Below are positions 1 through 8,332 of a stretch of DNA of 64,000 bases, one piece after another. Origin of the DNA: Phenylobacterium sp. Its GTDB lineage: Bacteria; Pseudomonadota; Alphaproteobacteria; Caulobacterales; Caulobacteraceae. Every line of letters begins with the position of its first letter. Positions within the stretch are counted from its first letter, which is position 1. The position numbers and the translations under genes were made by a program. The stretch spans positions 62,001 through 126,000 of the forward strand of contig NZ_SCVD01000030.1 of the NCBI RefSeq assembly GCF_004297125.1, written 5' to 3'. Below the pieces are notes generated by a model that searched no databases, was not told where the DNA came from, and saw nothing but the letters and a program-made list of their open reading frames with translations.

Positions 1-433
1 GCATCAGCCGGACCAGGCAGTCCAGGGCCTCGTCCATGCGGTCGCGCTGGGCCGCCGGAGGGATGCCCATCATCATGGCGTCAGAGACCAGTGCGCCGGG
101 TCCGACCCCGAACATCACCCGGCCGCGGGTCATGTGGTCCAGCTGGTTGATCCGGTCGGCCAGCATCATCGGGTGGTGGTAGGGCAGGGACGAGACGCCG
201 GTGCCCAGCCGGATGTGCTTGGTCCGTTCGGCCGCTGCGGCGATGAACAGCTCCGGCGACGCGATCAGTTCGTAGCCGGCCGAGTGGTGCTCGCCGATCC
301 AGGCCTCCTCGAAGCCCAGGTCGTCCATGTGCTGGACCAGCTCCAGGTCGCGCTGGATGGCCAGGGTGGGGTTCTCGTCCACCGGGTGAAAGGGCGCGAT
401 GAAGGCGCCGAAGCGCAGGCGCGGGCCGAACAT
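1..433 (-). CDS. LLM-class flavin-dependent oxidoreductase (luciferase-like), C-terminus outside the window
   Basis: The reading frame starts at an ATG (433-431) with a GGAGGA ribosome site directly upstream and stays open to the window edge, so only the first 144 residues are visible. They fit the bacterial luciferase-like TIM-barrel family: an early RFGAFIAPFHP strand, a WIGEHHSAGYE stretch, then a TKHIRLGTGV strand and a YHHPMMLADR segment. Such enzymes are FMN/F420-dependent monooxygenases or reductases. The substrate cannot be told from this part. It is partial only because the window ends here, and no damage is seen. Confidence 0.85.
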   Translation of the reverse strand, partial: MFGPRLRFGAFIAPFHPVDENPTLAIQRDLELVQHMDDLGFEEAWIGEHHSAGYELIASPELFIAAAAERTKHIRLGTGVSSLPYHHPMMLADRINQLDHMTRGRVMFGVGPGALVSDAMMMGIPPAAQRDRMDEALDCLVRLM

Positions 434-516
434 ATGGATCCTCCGAGGGCGCCGTCCCGCGCCTTAGCGAAGGTAGAATAGCCGGGGTTCACGAACGCCG
501 CGAGCGTGCCGCCACG

Positions 517-1527
517 TCAGGGCGCCCGCTCGAGGAACCGTAGCACGGCCAGCTCGAAGGCGCGGTCCTCGCGGCCGGGCTTGAGGTCCAGCTTGCCCTC
601 GGCATAGGCCTCCAGGATCGCCGGGTGGATATAGGCGCTGCGGGCCACGGCGGCGGTGTTGCCCAGCAGGCCGGCGACGGCCTTGACGCAGGTGTTGACG
701 TTGCGCTTGGCGGCGCCGAGGTCGGCGCACTCCGGCATGGTCAGCGCCCGCGCCGCCGCGACCGTGCCGGCCCAGGTGCGGAAGTCCTTGGCCGAGAAGT
801 CGTCGCCCAGGGTCTCGCGGATGTAGGCGTTGACGTCGGCGCTCTCGACCGCGCAGCGCCGGCCCTCGTCGTCCAGGTACTGGAACAGGCGCTGGCCCGG
901 CAGGTCCTGGCAGGCCTTCACCACCCGGGCCAGCCGGCGGTCGCTGAAGCTGGTGCAGTGGGTCTTGCCGCTCTTGCCCCTGAACTCGAACGTCGCCTTG
1001 GCAGACCCGATCTTCGCGTGGCGGTCGCGCAAGGTCGTCAGGCCGAAGCTATTGTTCCGCCGGGCGTATTCCTCGTTGCCCACTCGGATCAGCGTCATCT
1101 CCATCACCTGGATCACGGCGGCCAGCACCTTCTCGCGCGGCAGGCCGCGGCGGGCCAGGTCCTCGTCCACGCGCTTGCGCAGCCGGGGCAGGGCGCGGCC
1201 GAAGGCGATGAGGCGGTCGTACTTGCCGGCGCCGCGCTCGGCCTGCCAACGCGGGTGATAGCGGTACTGCTTACGGCCCTTCACATCCCGGCCGGTGGCC
1301 TGGATGTGGCCGTTGGCCTTCGGGCTGATCCACACGTCGGTCCAGGCGGGCGGGATGGCGAGCGCGCGGATGCGGTCCAGGGTCTTCTCGTCGGCGACCG
1401 CCTTGCCGTCCCGGTCGAGATAGTTGAAGCCGTGGCCGCGCGCCGGCCTGCGGCGGATGCCCGGGTCCTGGTCGCTGACGTAGGCCAGGCCCTCCGGAAC
1501 CGGCGTCGCGTTCATGTCCTTCGGCAT
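517..1527 (-). CDS. DNA topoisomerase IB (poxvirus/bacterial type)
   Basis: This 336-residue protein matches bacterial type IB topoisomerases, which relax supercoils through a 3'-phosphotyrosyl intermediate. An N-terminal domain with RALAIPPAWTDVWI and HIQATGRD is followed by the catalytic domain with KDFRTWAGT. The tyrosine in RSAYIHPA (about Tyr299) is in the place of the nucleophile, and the conserved basic residues around it are present. I chose the ATG at 1527 because GGAGGG lies just upstream. A longer frame reaches 1584 without a ribosome site. The gene is divergent from rlmJ across 71 bases that contain one GANTC site (1592-1596). Confidence 0.92.
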   Translation of the reverse strand: MPKDMNATPVPEGLAYVSDQDPGIRRRPARGHGFNYLDRDGKAVADEKTLDRIRALAIPPAWTDVWISPKANGHIQATGRDVKGRKQYRYHPRWQAERGAGKYDRLIAFGRALPRLRKRVDEDLARRGLPREKVLAAVIQVMEMTLIRVGNEEYARRNNSFGLTTLRDRHAKIGSAKATFEFRGKSGKTHCTSFSDRRLARVVKACQDLPGQRLFQYLDDEGRRCAVESADVNAYIRETLGDDFSAKDFRTWAGTVAAARALTMPECADLGAAKRNVNTCVKAVAGLLGNTAAVARSAYIHPAILEAYAEGKLDLKPGREDRAFELAVLRFLERAP

Positions 1528-1598
1528 CCCAGCCCTCCACCTGTTCGGCGGCAACGTGGTATGGCCACGCCGGTTCCTGCCCAAGCCCCTGGAGTCCC

Positions 1599-2426
1599 TT
1601 GAACTATCGCCACGCCTTCCACGCGGGGAACTTCGCCGACCTGGTGAAGCACGCCGCCCTGCTGCGCCTGCTGGCCGAGCTGACCGCCAAGGGGCCGCCG
1701 CTGACGGTGATCGACACCCACGCGGGCCGCGGCCTCTACGATCTGGCAGGCCCCGAGGCGCGCAAGTCCGGGGAGGCCGAGGCGGGGATCGTACAGCTCA
1801 TGGCGGCGAGGGACGCGCCGGCCGATTTCTCGCCGCTGACGCGGGCGGTGGCGGCGGTGAACGAGGGCGCGGAGGTGCGGCGATATCCCGGCTCGCCATG
1901 GCTGATCGCCGGAGCCCTGCGCACGGCCGACCGCTATGTGGCCTGCGAACTGCGGCCCGACGAGCACGAGGCCCTGCGCGTGGCGATGCGCGGTCGGCAG
2001 AACGTCCGCACCCTGAACGTCGATGGCTATGCGGCGGCGGTCGCGGAGTGCCCGCGAGAGGGCCGCGTGCTGGTGCTGATCGATCCGCCGTTCGAGAAGC
2101 CGGACGACTACCGGCGGATCGTGGAGACGCTGGCGGCGCTGCGGCGGCGCAACGGCCAAGCGCGCGCCCTGGTCTGGCTGCCGGTCAAGGACCTGGAGAC
2201 GCTGGACAGCTTCCTCCGCGACCTTGAGGACGAGGTGGCGGCGCCCATGCTGGTCGCCGAGACGCGGATCCGGCCGCTGACCGACCCGATGAAGATGAAC
2301 GGCTGCGCCCTGCTGCTGCTAGACGGACCGGACCTGGAGGCGCCGCTTGCCGCCATCTGCGCCTGGGTCGCGCAAGCTTTGGGCGCCGGCGGAGGCGCAC
2401 GGGTTTACGCGCTCTCGCCACAATAA
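1599..2426 (+). CDS. rlmJ: 23S rRNA (adenine(2030)-N6)-methyltransferase RlmJ
   Basis: The 275-residue protein has the RlmJ N-terminus NYRHAFHAGNFADLVKH, the SAM-binding DTHAGRG loop at 40-45 and the catalytic IDPPFE motif at 161-166 (DPPF type N6-adenine methyltransferase). RlmJ modifies A2030 of 23S rRNA. The start is a TTG with GGAG four bases upstream, and the N-terminus lines up with the family from this codon, so the start is well supported. Length is close to the usual 280 residues. Confidence 0.93.
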   Translation: MNYRHAFHAGNFADLVKHAALLRLLAELTAKGPPLTVIDTHAGRGLYDLAGPEARKSGEAEAGIVQLMAARDAPADFSPLTRAVAAVNEGAEVRRYPGSPWLIAGALRTADRYVACELRPDEHEALRVAMRGRQNVRTLNVDGYAAAVAECPREGRVLVLIDPPFEKPDDYRRIVETLAALRRRNGQARALVWLPVKDLETLDSFLRDLEDEVAAPMLVAETRIRPLTDPMKMNGCALLLLDGPDLEAPLAAICAWVAQALGAGGGARVYALSPQ

Positions 2427-2496
2427 TTTCGCAACTGCGAAGTCGACGGGAGTGTTATGTTGCGGCGCACAATCTCGTGCCGACAGGAACTCTCCC

Positions 2497-3042
2497 ATGG
2501 CGTCCTTCGACCTTCCCGAAACCTCGCAACCTCGCGTGAGCCCGGCGCTGCTGGTCGGCGTGGCCTCGCCCCTCTGGTCCTATTTCGCCGCCGCCGCCGC
2601 CGGGGGCATGGCCTATTGGTGGATGACCCAGTGGGCGCGCCCGGTGAACCTGGAGGCGATGTTCGCCCGCAGGAAAGCCCTGCCGGCTTCCCCGCCGGTC
2701 CCTGCGCCGCTGGTCGAGGCCGCCGAGGCGGTCGCCGAGGCCGTCGTGGAGGTCCCGGAGACCGTCGTCGAAGCCATCGTCGAGGCCGCCCTCGAAGAGG
2801 CGCCGCTCGCGGTGGGCGGCGAGTCCGCGCCCGTCAGCCCCGTGTTGGAAGCCTCGCCCCTGCCGGAGACGGAGCCTGAGCCTGTCGTAGAGCCCGAGAT
2901 GGAGCCCGAGGTCGTCTTCGCCGTGGCCCCCGAACCCGTGATCGACGAGCCCGCGCCGGTCGCCGCGGAGAGCGCCGCCGAGCCTGCGTCGAAGTCGCGC
3001 GGGAAGAAGGCGTCGCCGCCAACTTCCGAAACCGACGCCTGA
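2497..3042 (+). CDS. Hypothetical membrane-anchored acidic protein with Glu/Val/Pro-rich tail
   Basis: This 181-residue protein is not recognised. The ATG has AGGAA upstream. Residues about 15-45 hold one hydrophobic segment (LLVGVASPLWSYFAAAAAGGMAYWW) followed by a short amphipathic stretch. From about residue 70 the sequence becomes a low-complexity run of AEAV/VPE/VEA and PEPVVEPE units, and it ends with a basic patch (KSRGKK). I infer a single-pass membrane protein with a disordered acidic domain. No enzyme motif is visible. It sits between rlmJ and a sugar transferase and need not be related to either. Confidence 0.7.
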   Translation: MASFDLPETSQPRVSPALLVGVASPLWSYFAAAAAGGMAYWWMTQWARPVNLEAMFARRKALPASPPVPAPLVEAAEAVAEAVVEVPETVVEAIVEAALEEAPLAVGGESAPVSPVLEASPLPETEPEPVVEPEMEPEVVFAVAPEPVIDEPAPVAAESAAEPASKSRGKKASPPTSETDA

Positions 3043-3046
3043 CAGG

Positions 3047-3061
3047 GCGCCCGGCGGGCGC
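3047..3061 (+). terminator. Small GC-rich hairpin after the acidic protein gene
   Basis: GCGCCC and GGGCGC flank a three-base GGC loop a few bases past the stop codon. No T-run follows, so this may be a transcript 3' end stabiliser rather than a true intrinsic terminator. Confidence 0.3.
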
Positions 3062-3073
3062 TAACAACGGGCG

Positions 3074-3637
3074 GTGCGGAAGCGGGCCTTCGATATCGTC
3101 GTGGCGGTGGCCGGGCTGGCCGTGGGCTGGCCCGTGCTGCTGGCGATCGGCCTGGCTGTGCGGCTGACCAGCCCGGGGCCGGCGATCCACTGGTCGCGCC
3201 GGGTGGGCCGCGGCAACCGCGAGTTCGCCATGCCCAAGTTCCGCTCGATGCGGACGGACACGCCGGACGTCGCCACCCACCTGCTGGAAGATCCTGCCCG
3301 CTGGGTGACGCCGCTCGGGCGGGTTCTGCGCCGGTCCAGCCTGGACGAGCTGCCGCAGCTCTGGAGCGTGCTGGTGGGCGATATGAGCCTCGTCGGACCC
3401 CGGCCCGCGCTGTTCAACCAGCACGACCTCGTGCAGTTGCGCACCGCCGCCGGCGTCGAGCGGCTGCGTCCCGGCGTCACCGGCTGGGCCCAGGTCAACG
3501 GTCGCGACGAGCTGCCGATTCCCGAGAAGGTGAAGCTGGACCGGGAATACCTGGAACGGCAGTCGTTCGGCTTCGACCTGGCGATCATCCTGGCCACGGC
3601 GCGGCAGGCGGTCAGCGGCCGCGGCGTAAGCCACTAG
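3074..3637 (+). CDS. Sugar transferase, undecaprenyl-phosphate sugar-phosphotransferase family (monotopic, PglC-like)
   Basis: The 187-residue protein is essentially one bacterial sugar-transferase domain. It starts with the re-entrant membrane helix (FDIVVAVAGLAVGWPVLLAIGL) after RKR, then KFRSMR, the catalytic SSLDELPQL, and SLVGPRP and PGVTGWAQVNGRD. The family moves a sugar-1-phosphate from a nucleotide sugar onto undecaprenyl phosphate to start exopolysaccharide, capsule or holdfast chains. The size is that of the minimal PglC type rather than WcaJ. The start is GTG with no strong ribosome site. No glycan cluster is adjacent, so the polymer is unknown. Confidence 0.9.
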   Translation: MRKRAFDIVVAVAGLAVGWPVLLAIGLAVRLTSPGPAIHWSRRVGRGNREFAMPKFRSMRTDTPDVATHLLEDPARWVTPLGRVLRRSSLDELPQLWSVLVGDMSLVGPRPALFNQHDLVQLRTAAGVERLRPGVTGWAQVNGRDELPIPEKVKLDREYLERQSFGFDLAIILATARQAVSGRGVSH

Positions 3638-3682
3638 AAAATTCTGGGGAAACGGACGCTGTCGCGACGCGTTGAAGCGCCC

Positions 3683-5794
3683 GTGAGCCAGCAACCCGTT
3701 CCATCCGCCAAGCCCGCCCGCGGGCCCCAGCCGCGACGCCAGCCCCCCGGGGCCCGCCGCCCGCTGCGCGAGCGATTGGCGCATCCCCGGCTGACGCCGC
3801 CGACGTTCACGCCGCCGACCCGCAAGGCGCTCGGCTGGACCGGCGCGATCCTGGCGATCATCGCCATCGCCATCACGGTCCTGGTGCTCATCTGGGACTG
3901 GAATTGGTTTCGCGGACCCCTGGAGCGCGTCGCCTCGGGGCGGCTGCACCGCGAGGTGACCATCGCCGGCGACCTGAATGCGGACGTGTGGTCCTGGCGG
4001 CCCAGCGCCACCGTCGACGGCGTATCCATCGCCAACCCCTCTTGGGCGGGAACGGGCAGGATGGGCGCCATCGACCGGCTGCACGTGCGCGTGCGGCTGG
4101 TCCCGTTGCTGTGGGGCAAGGTCGATATCCGCGTCCTGGCGGTGGACGGGCCCAACTTCAGCCTGCTGGCCGACTCCAAGGGCCGCAAGAACTGGGACTT
4201 CTCCGACGGACGGGTGAAGGAACCCATGAACCTGCCGCCGATCCAGCGGTTCGTGATCCGCGACGGCAAGCTCAAGTACCTCGACGCCCGGCGCGACCTC
4301 CGGTTCGCCGGCACGATCAACGCCCGCGAGAAGCTGGGCGCCGACAATCGAGGGTTCGAGCTCATCGGCCAGGGCACGATCAATGGCGCGCCGTTCAAGG
4401 CCGAGGTGGTCGGCGGCCCGCTGCTGAACATCGATCGCGACAAGCCCTATCCGTTCGACGTCGATCTGAGGGCGGGCCAGACCTACATCACCGCCCGTGG
4501 CGCGGTGCCGAAGCCCTTCGACATGGGCCGGTTCTACATGAACGCCACGGCGCGCGGTCCGGACATGGCGCAGCTGTTCCCGCTGACCGGCGTGGCGCTG
4601 CCGAACACCCCGCCGTACAGCCTGCGCGGCCGGCTGTCGCGTGAGGGGCTGGTGTGGAAGATCGACAATCTGGGCGGCCGGGTCGGCGACAGCGACCTGT
4701 CGGGCGACGTTTCGGTGGACACCGGGCGCGAGCGGCCCTTCCTGAAGGCGAACCTCACCTCGCAGAGCCTGGACTGGGACGACCTGGGCGCCCTGTTCGG
4801 CGCGGCGCCCAAGGCTGGGCCGGGCGAGACCCTGTCGCCCGAGCAGGCGGCGATCGCGAAGAAGATGGTGGCCCAGCAACGGCTGCTGCCGGACGCCCCG
4901 CTGGATGTGAGCCGGATCCGCGCCATGGACGCCGACGTGACCTACAGCGCCCGTTCGATCCGCGACACGCCGGTGAAGCTGAACTCGGCCTCCGTACGGG
5001 TGCGCCTGGACGACGGGATGCTGCGGGCCCAGCCGCTGAAGTTGGAGCTGCCGCGCGGCGAGGTGGCCGGCTACGTGAACCTCGACGCCCGCAAGGCCGT
5101 GCCGGTTACCGACCTAGACCTGCGCATGACCAATGCGCGGATCGAGCAGATCATCCCGATGCAGTTCAACGGCTCGTCGCCCCTGACCGGTTCGCTGGTC
5201 GGCCGCGCCAAGCTGACCGGCACGGGCGACAGCGTTCACAAGGCCTTCGCCAGCGCCGACGGCGAGGTGATGCTGGTGGCGCCGGGGGGCGAGATCCGCG
5301 AGGCGTTCGCCGAGCTGATGGGCGTCAATATCGTCAAGGGCCTTGGCCTGCTGAACAAAACGGACACGACGCCGATCCGATGCGCCGTGGCCAACTTCCA
5401 GACCAAGGGCGGCGTCATGACCGCCAGCAACATCGTGTTCGACACCGGGCCGGTGCTGGTCACGGGCAAGGGCACGGTTAACCTCGGCTCCGAGCGGATG
5501 AACCTGCAGCTGCGCGGCCACGACAAGAAGTTCCGGCTGGTCCGGGTGTTGGTCCCGATCACGGCCAAGGGCCCGCTGATGGCTCCGAAGCTGGGCGTGG
5601 AGCCGGGCGCCGCGCTGGCGCAGGGCGGGGCAGCGGTGACCATGGGCGCTCTGCTCACGCCGCTGGCGGCGATCCTGCCGTTCATCGACGCGGGCCTGGC
5701 CAAGGACGCGAACTGCGCCGCCCTGCTGGCCGAAGCGCAAACCCAGGGCGCGCCGGTCAATTCCGCGCCGAAGCCGTTGACGGCCAAGCGCTGA
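3683..5794 (+). CDS. AsmA family protein
   Basis: A 703-residue protein with a Pro/Arg-rich cytoplasmic start, one membrane anchor (about residues 53-73, WTGAILAIIAIAITVLVLIW) and a long periplasmic region of AsmA/YhdP type, for example FRGPLERVASGRLHREVTIAGDL and GVSIANPSWAG near the start and DTGPVLVTGKGTVNLGSE near the end. AsmA-like proteins are thought to span the periplasm and move phospholipid toward the outer membrane. The start is GTG with a weak ribosome site. It follows the sugar transferase by 45 bases. Confidence 0.9.
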   Translation: MSQQPVPSAKPARGPQPRRQPPGARRPLRERLAHPRLTPPTFTPPTRKALGWTGAILAIIAIAITVLVLIWDWNWFRGPLERVASGRLHREVTIAGDLNADVWSWRPSATVDGVSIANPSWAGTGRMGAIDRLHVRVRLVPLLWGKVDIRVLAVDGPNFSLLADSKGRKNWDFSDGRVKEPMNLPPIQRFVIRDGKLKYLDARRDLRFAGTINAREKLGADNRGFELIGQGTINGAPFKAEVVGGPLLNIDRDKPYPFDVDLRAGQTYITARGAVPKPFDMGRFYMNATARGPDMAQLFPLTGVALPNTPPYSLRGRLSREGLVWKIDNLGGRVGDSDLSGDVSVDTGRERPFLKANLTSQSLDWDDLGALFGAAPKAGPGETLSPEQAAIAKKMVAQQRLLPDAPLDVSRIRAMDADVTYSARSIRDTPVKLNSASVRVRLDDGMLRAQPLKLELPRGEVAGYVNLDARKAVPVTDLDLRMTNARIEQIIPMQFNGSSPLTGSLVGRAKLTGTGDSVHKAFASADGEVMLVAPGGEIREAFAELMGVNIVKGLGLLNKTDTTPIRCAVANFQTKGGVMTASNIVFDTGPVLVTGKGTVNLGSERMNLQLRGHDKKFRLVRVLVPITAKGPLMAPKLGVEPGAALAQGGAAVTMGALLTPLAAILPFIDAGLAKDANCAALLAEAQTQGAPVNSAPKPLTAKR

Positions 5795-5840
5795 CGTCCT
5801 CAATCTCTACCGTAGCAGTTGGGTCAAAGAGGTGAGCTCC

Positions 5841-6347
5841 ATGGCGTCGGTGATGAGCAAGGGTTGGGCGCTGGCGCTCGCCGTCGGGATCGGCGCGGCG
5901 GTGGCCGCCGGGGGCGCAGTGGCCCACGACGACAAGATGCCGGCCAACGCCAGCCCGGCGACCAAGGCCGCCTACGCTCGCCACGCCAACTTCGAGAAGA
6001 TGGGCGGCGCCTTCAAGGCGCTGAACGACGAGCTGAAGAAGGGGGAACCCAGCAAGACCGTGGTGGCGACCAACGCCAAGACGATCGCGACGCTCGCCGG
6101 CGCGCTGCCCTCCTGGTTCCCGCGCGGCAGCGGCGTGGAGGCCCGGGCGATGAGCGAAGCCAAGCCGGACATCTGGCGAGACGCCGCCGGCTTCTCGACC
6201 GCCGCCTCGAACCTGCAGGCGCAAGCGACCAAGCTGAACCAACTCGCCGCCGCCGGCGACATCGGTGGCGTGAAGGGCCAGGTCCGCAACACCGGCATGG
6301 CCTGCAAGGGCTGCCACGACAAATACCGGGTCGAGAAGAAGGACTAG
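5841..6347 (+). CDS. Cytochrome c' (class II c-type cytochrome)
   Basis: The 168-residue protein has a signal peptide (LALAVGIGAAVAAGGAVA), a four-helix-bundle body typical of cytochrome c', and a C-terminal heme site CKGCH (Cys155, Cys158, His159). This C-terminal heme is the mark of class II cytochromes. The ATG at 5841 follows AGAGGTGAG. It is periplasmic, and family members bind NO or act in electron transfer. The next gene, a diheme membrane cytochrome b, begins two bases after the stop, so the two are very likely an electron-transfer pair. Confidence 0.92.
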   Translation: MASVMSKGWALALAVGIGAAVAAGGAVAHDDKMPANASPATKAAYARHANFEKMGGAFKALNDELKKGEPSKTVVATNAKTIATLAGALPSWFPRGSGVEARAMSEAKPDIWRDAAGFSTAASNLQAQATKLNQLAAAGDIGGVKGQVRNTGMACKGCHDKYRVEKKD

Positions 6348-6349
6348 GC

Positions 6350-7021
6350 GTGGCCCACCCCTCGGGCGCCGTCCGCGTCAAGCTCTGGGACGGCCCGGTG
6401 CGGATCGTCCACTGGCTGTTGGTCGTCCTGATCGGCTTTTCGTGGTGGGCCTCCGAGGACCACCTGAACTGGCACCGCTGGAGCGGCTACACGATCGTCG
6501 GCCTGGTGCTGTTCCGCATCTATTGGGGCTTCGCCGGCGGCGGGGCGGCCAGGTTCTCCAGCTTCGTGAAGGGGCCGAAGGCGGTGGCCGCCTATGCCGC
6601 GACGGTGGGTAGGCGCGATGTCGCCACGACGCCGGGCCACAATCCGCTGGGCGCGCTCAGCGTGCTGGCGATCCTGGCCGTCCTGCTGGCGCAGGTGGGC
6701 ACGGGCCTGTTCGCGGTGGATGTCGACGCCTTCGAAGCCGGACCGTTCTCGGACCGCGTCAGCTTCGAGCTGGGCCGCAAGATCGCCGAGTGGCACGAGC
6801 TCAGCTTCCGCGTCCTGCAGGCGCTGGTGGTGCTGCACGTCGCCGCGGTGCTGTTCTACTGGGTCTGGAAGCGCACCAACCTGATCGGCGCGATGATCAC
6901 CGGCAGCCGGGCCCTACCCAGCGACCCCGGTCTGGCCGGGGCGCCGGTCTGGCGGCTGATCGTCGGCGTCGTGCTGGCCGCCGCGATCGCCTGGGTGCTG
7001 TCGAAGGGCCTGCGGTTCTAG
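6350..7021 (+). CDS. Cytochrome b561 / b-type cytochrome membrane subunit
   Basis: A 223-residue protein with four or more membrane helices. Histidines sit in IVHWLLV, in NWHRWSG, in EWHELS and in VVLHVAAV, as expected for heme ligands of the hydrogenase/thiosulfate-type cytochrome b561 family. The GTG start overlaps the end of the ribosome site AGAAGGA inside the preceding cytochrome c' gene, which supports co-translation. It probably passes quinol electrons to the periplasmic cytochrome c'. Its stop overlaps the stop of the convergent small gene by a few bases. Confidence 0.9.
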   Translation: MAHPSGAVRVKLWDGPVRIVHWLLVVLIGFSWWASEDHLNWHRWSGYTIVGLVLFRIYWGFAGGGAARFSSFVKGPKAVAAYAATVGRRDVATTPGHNPLGALSVLAILAVLLAQVGTGLFAVDVDAFEAGPFSDRVSFELGRKIAEWHELSFRVLQALVVLHVAAVLFYWVWKRTNLIGAMITGSRALPSDPGLAGAPVWRLIVGVVLAAAIAWVLSKGLRF

Positions 7022-7350
7022 CTGCGGTTCGCCGCGTCGCGCAGGCAGTTGAGCCAGGCGTCTTCCCGCAGCTTCTCGGCGGCGCGCAGGGCGGCCTCCG
7101 CGTCACGGACGCCGGCGTCGTGCTTGCGCCACTCGGACACGGCGCCCTCACGAGCCTCGCGCGCGGCTTCCAGCGAGCCGAAGCGGGCCAGCACAGCGCG
7201 GGTGGAGTAGTTGACTGGCGGGCCGACCGTCTCGCGGTCCGGATAGAAGCCGGTGATCGAGTCGGCGGTCTCGCTGTCGATGTGGAACACGTCGGCCCAG
7301 CCCGCGTGGTGGCGCATCAGGGCCCAGGGTCGTTCGATCCGGTCACTCAC
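7018..7350 (-). CDS. Hypothetical protein, 110 residues
   Basis: Not recognised as a named family. The GTG start has GGAG seven bases upstream. The first half is hydrophilic with a DRETVGPPVNYSTRAVLARF stretch, and the second half is a charged predicted helix (AAREAREG to RDAANRS) that may form a coiled coil. It has no signal peptide or membrane segment. The 3' end overlaps the stop of the cytochrome b gene on the other strand. Confidence 0.65.
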   Translation of the reverse strand: MSDRIERPWALMRHHAGWADVFHIDSETADSITGFYPDRETVGPPVNYSTRAVLARFGSLEAAREAREGAVSEWRKHDAGVRDAEAALRAAEKLREDAWLNCLRDAANRS

Positions 7351-7550
7351 CGATAGTCTCCGTCGAAGATGTCCGATTCCGCCAGGGCGGTTGTCACATG
7401 CCCTTTAGCGCGACCCTTGGTCCCGTCCAACGCGGGATGTTCGGTTTTCGGCTTCCATGGCGTTGCGTAAGCGTGAGAAAGCCCACCCATTGCCTTCGAT
7501 CCATTCCCTGTGAGCCTTCGATTTTGAGCAAGATCACGATCGGCCGCCAA
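7347..7550 (-). CDS. Possible small protein upstream of and coupled to the 110-residue gene
   Basis: An open frame on this strand ends with TGA inside the GTGA that starts the following gene, an arrangement often seen with translational coupling. The best part is the last 47 residues (from Met at about 7488), which end in a hydrophilic ESDIFDGDYR. There is no clear ribosome site, and the DNA is less GC-rich than its neighbours. Its 5' end overlaps the start of the divergent hotdog gene. It may be only the shared promoter region. Confidence 0.22.
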   Translation of the reverse strand: MAADRDLAQNRRLTGNGSKAMGGLSHAYATPWKPKTEHPALDGTKGRAKGHVTTALAESDIFDGDYR

Positions 7551-8279
7551 TTCTGCGGCCCGCCGAACTCCGGCAATGGCGGCTACGTGTGCGGCATCCT
7601 GGCGGACGGCCTGGACGGCCCGGTCACCGCCGTGCTCCGCGCGCCGATCCCGCTGGACGTGGGCCTAGCCCTCGAAGCGCGCGACGGCGGCAATGTGCTG
7701 CTGGGCGAGGCCGACGCCCTGATCGGCCAGGGCGGGCCGGCGACGCAGGAACTGCCCGAGCCGCCCGCGGCGCCCAGCCTCGAGGCGGCGCGCGCCGCGG
7801 GCTTGCGCCACATCGGCCTGACTCAGCGGATTCACCCGATCTGCTTCACCTGCGGCGCCGAGCGCGAGGACGGCGACGGCCTGCGCGTCCTGCCCGGCCG
7901 GCTCGAGGGCGCCGAGACCGGCGTGGTCGCCTGTACCTGGACGCCGCACGCCAACTTCGCCGACGCCAAGGGCGCGGTCGCGCCGGAGGTGGTGTGGGCG
8001 GCGCTGGACTGCCCGGGCTACTTCGCCTGGGTCGAGACGGAGGGCCGCCACGGCGCGCTGCTGGGCACCATGACCGGCGAGATCGCGGCGCCGGTGAAGG
8101 CCGGCGAGGAATATGTCGTGGTCGCCTGGCCGATCCTGAAGGACGGCCGCAAGGAGATCGCCGGGACCGCGCTGTTCGACCGCGCGGGCCGGCTGATGGC
8201 CCGGTTCCATCAGGTGTGGATCGTCCTTGGGCCGCGCCCGATGGCGTCGGCCCCGGCGGCGGAGGCGGCTTCGGCCTGA
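7524..8279 (+). CDS. Hotdog-fold protein, probable acyl-CoA thioesterase-like
   Basis: A 251-residue protein. It begins with an ITIGRQFCGPPNSGNGGYVCG stretch that reads as the N-terminal hotdog helix region. A second part starts with HPICFTCGAEREDGDGLRV, a CxxCG motif seen in PaaI-like hotdog proteins, and ends with a strand FHQVWIVLG. Two hotdog halves in one chain are therefore likely, acting on an acyl-CoA that cannot be named. I take the TTG at 7524 as start because the conserved sequence begins right after it. The frame extends to 7398, but that part is atypical. Confidence 0.72.
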   Translation: MSKITIGRQFCGPPNSGNGGYVCGILADGLDGPVTAVLRAPIPLDVGLALEARDGGNVLLGEADALIGQGGPATQELPEPPAAPSLEAARAAGLRHIGLTQRIHPICFTCGAEREDGDGLRVLPGRLEGAETGVVACTWTPHANFADAKGAVAPEVVWAALDCPGYFAWVETEGRHGALLGTMTGEIAAPVKAGEEYVVVAWPILKDGRKEIAGTALFDRAGRLMARFHQVWIVLGPRPMASAPAAEAASA

Positions 8280-8332
8280 CGCTTGCGTCGCGCGCCGCGG
8301 GCCGCCACAACGCGCCGCGCGGGGAGGCACTC

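Noticed and set aside
2834-4879. A 681-residue frame on the minus strand over the sugar transferase and AsmA genes
   Set aside because: It is Arg/Pro/Gln/His-rich without domains, typical of antisense frames in GC-rich DNA. The plus strand has recognised proteins.
7398-7523. N-terminal extension of the hotdog protein upstream of the TTG
   Set aside because: The extra 42 residues are Cys/Arg/Pro-rich and unlike the rest. The conserved part begins right after the TTG at 7524.
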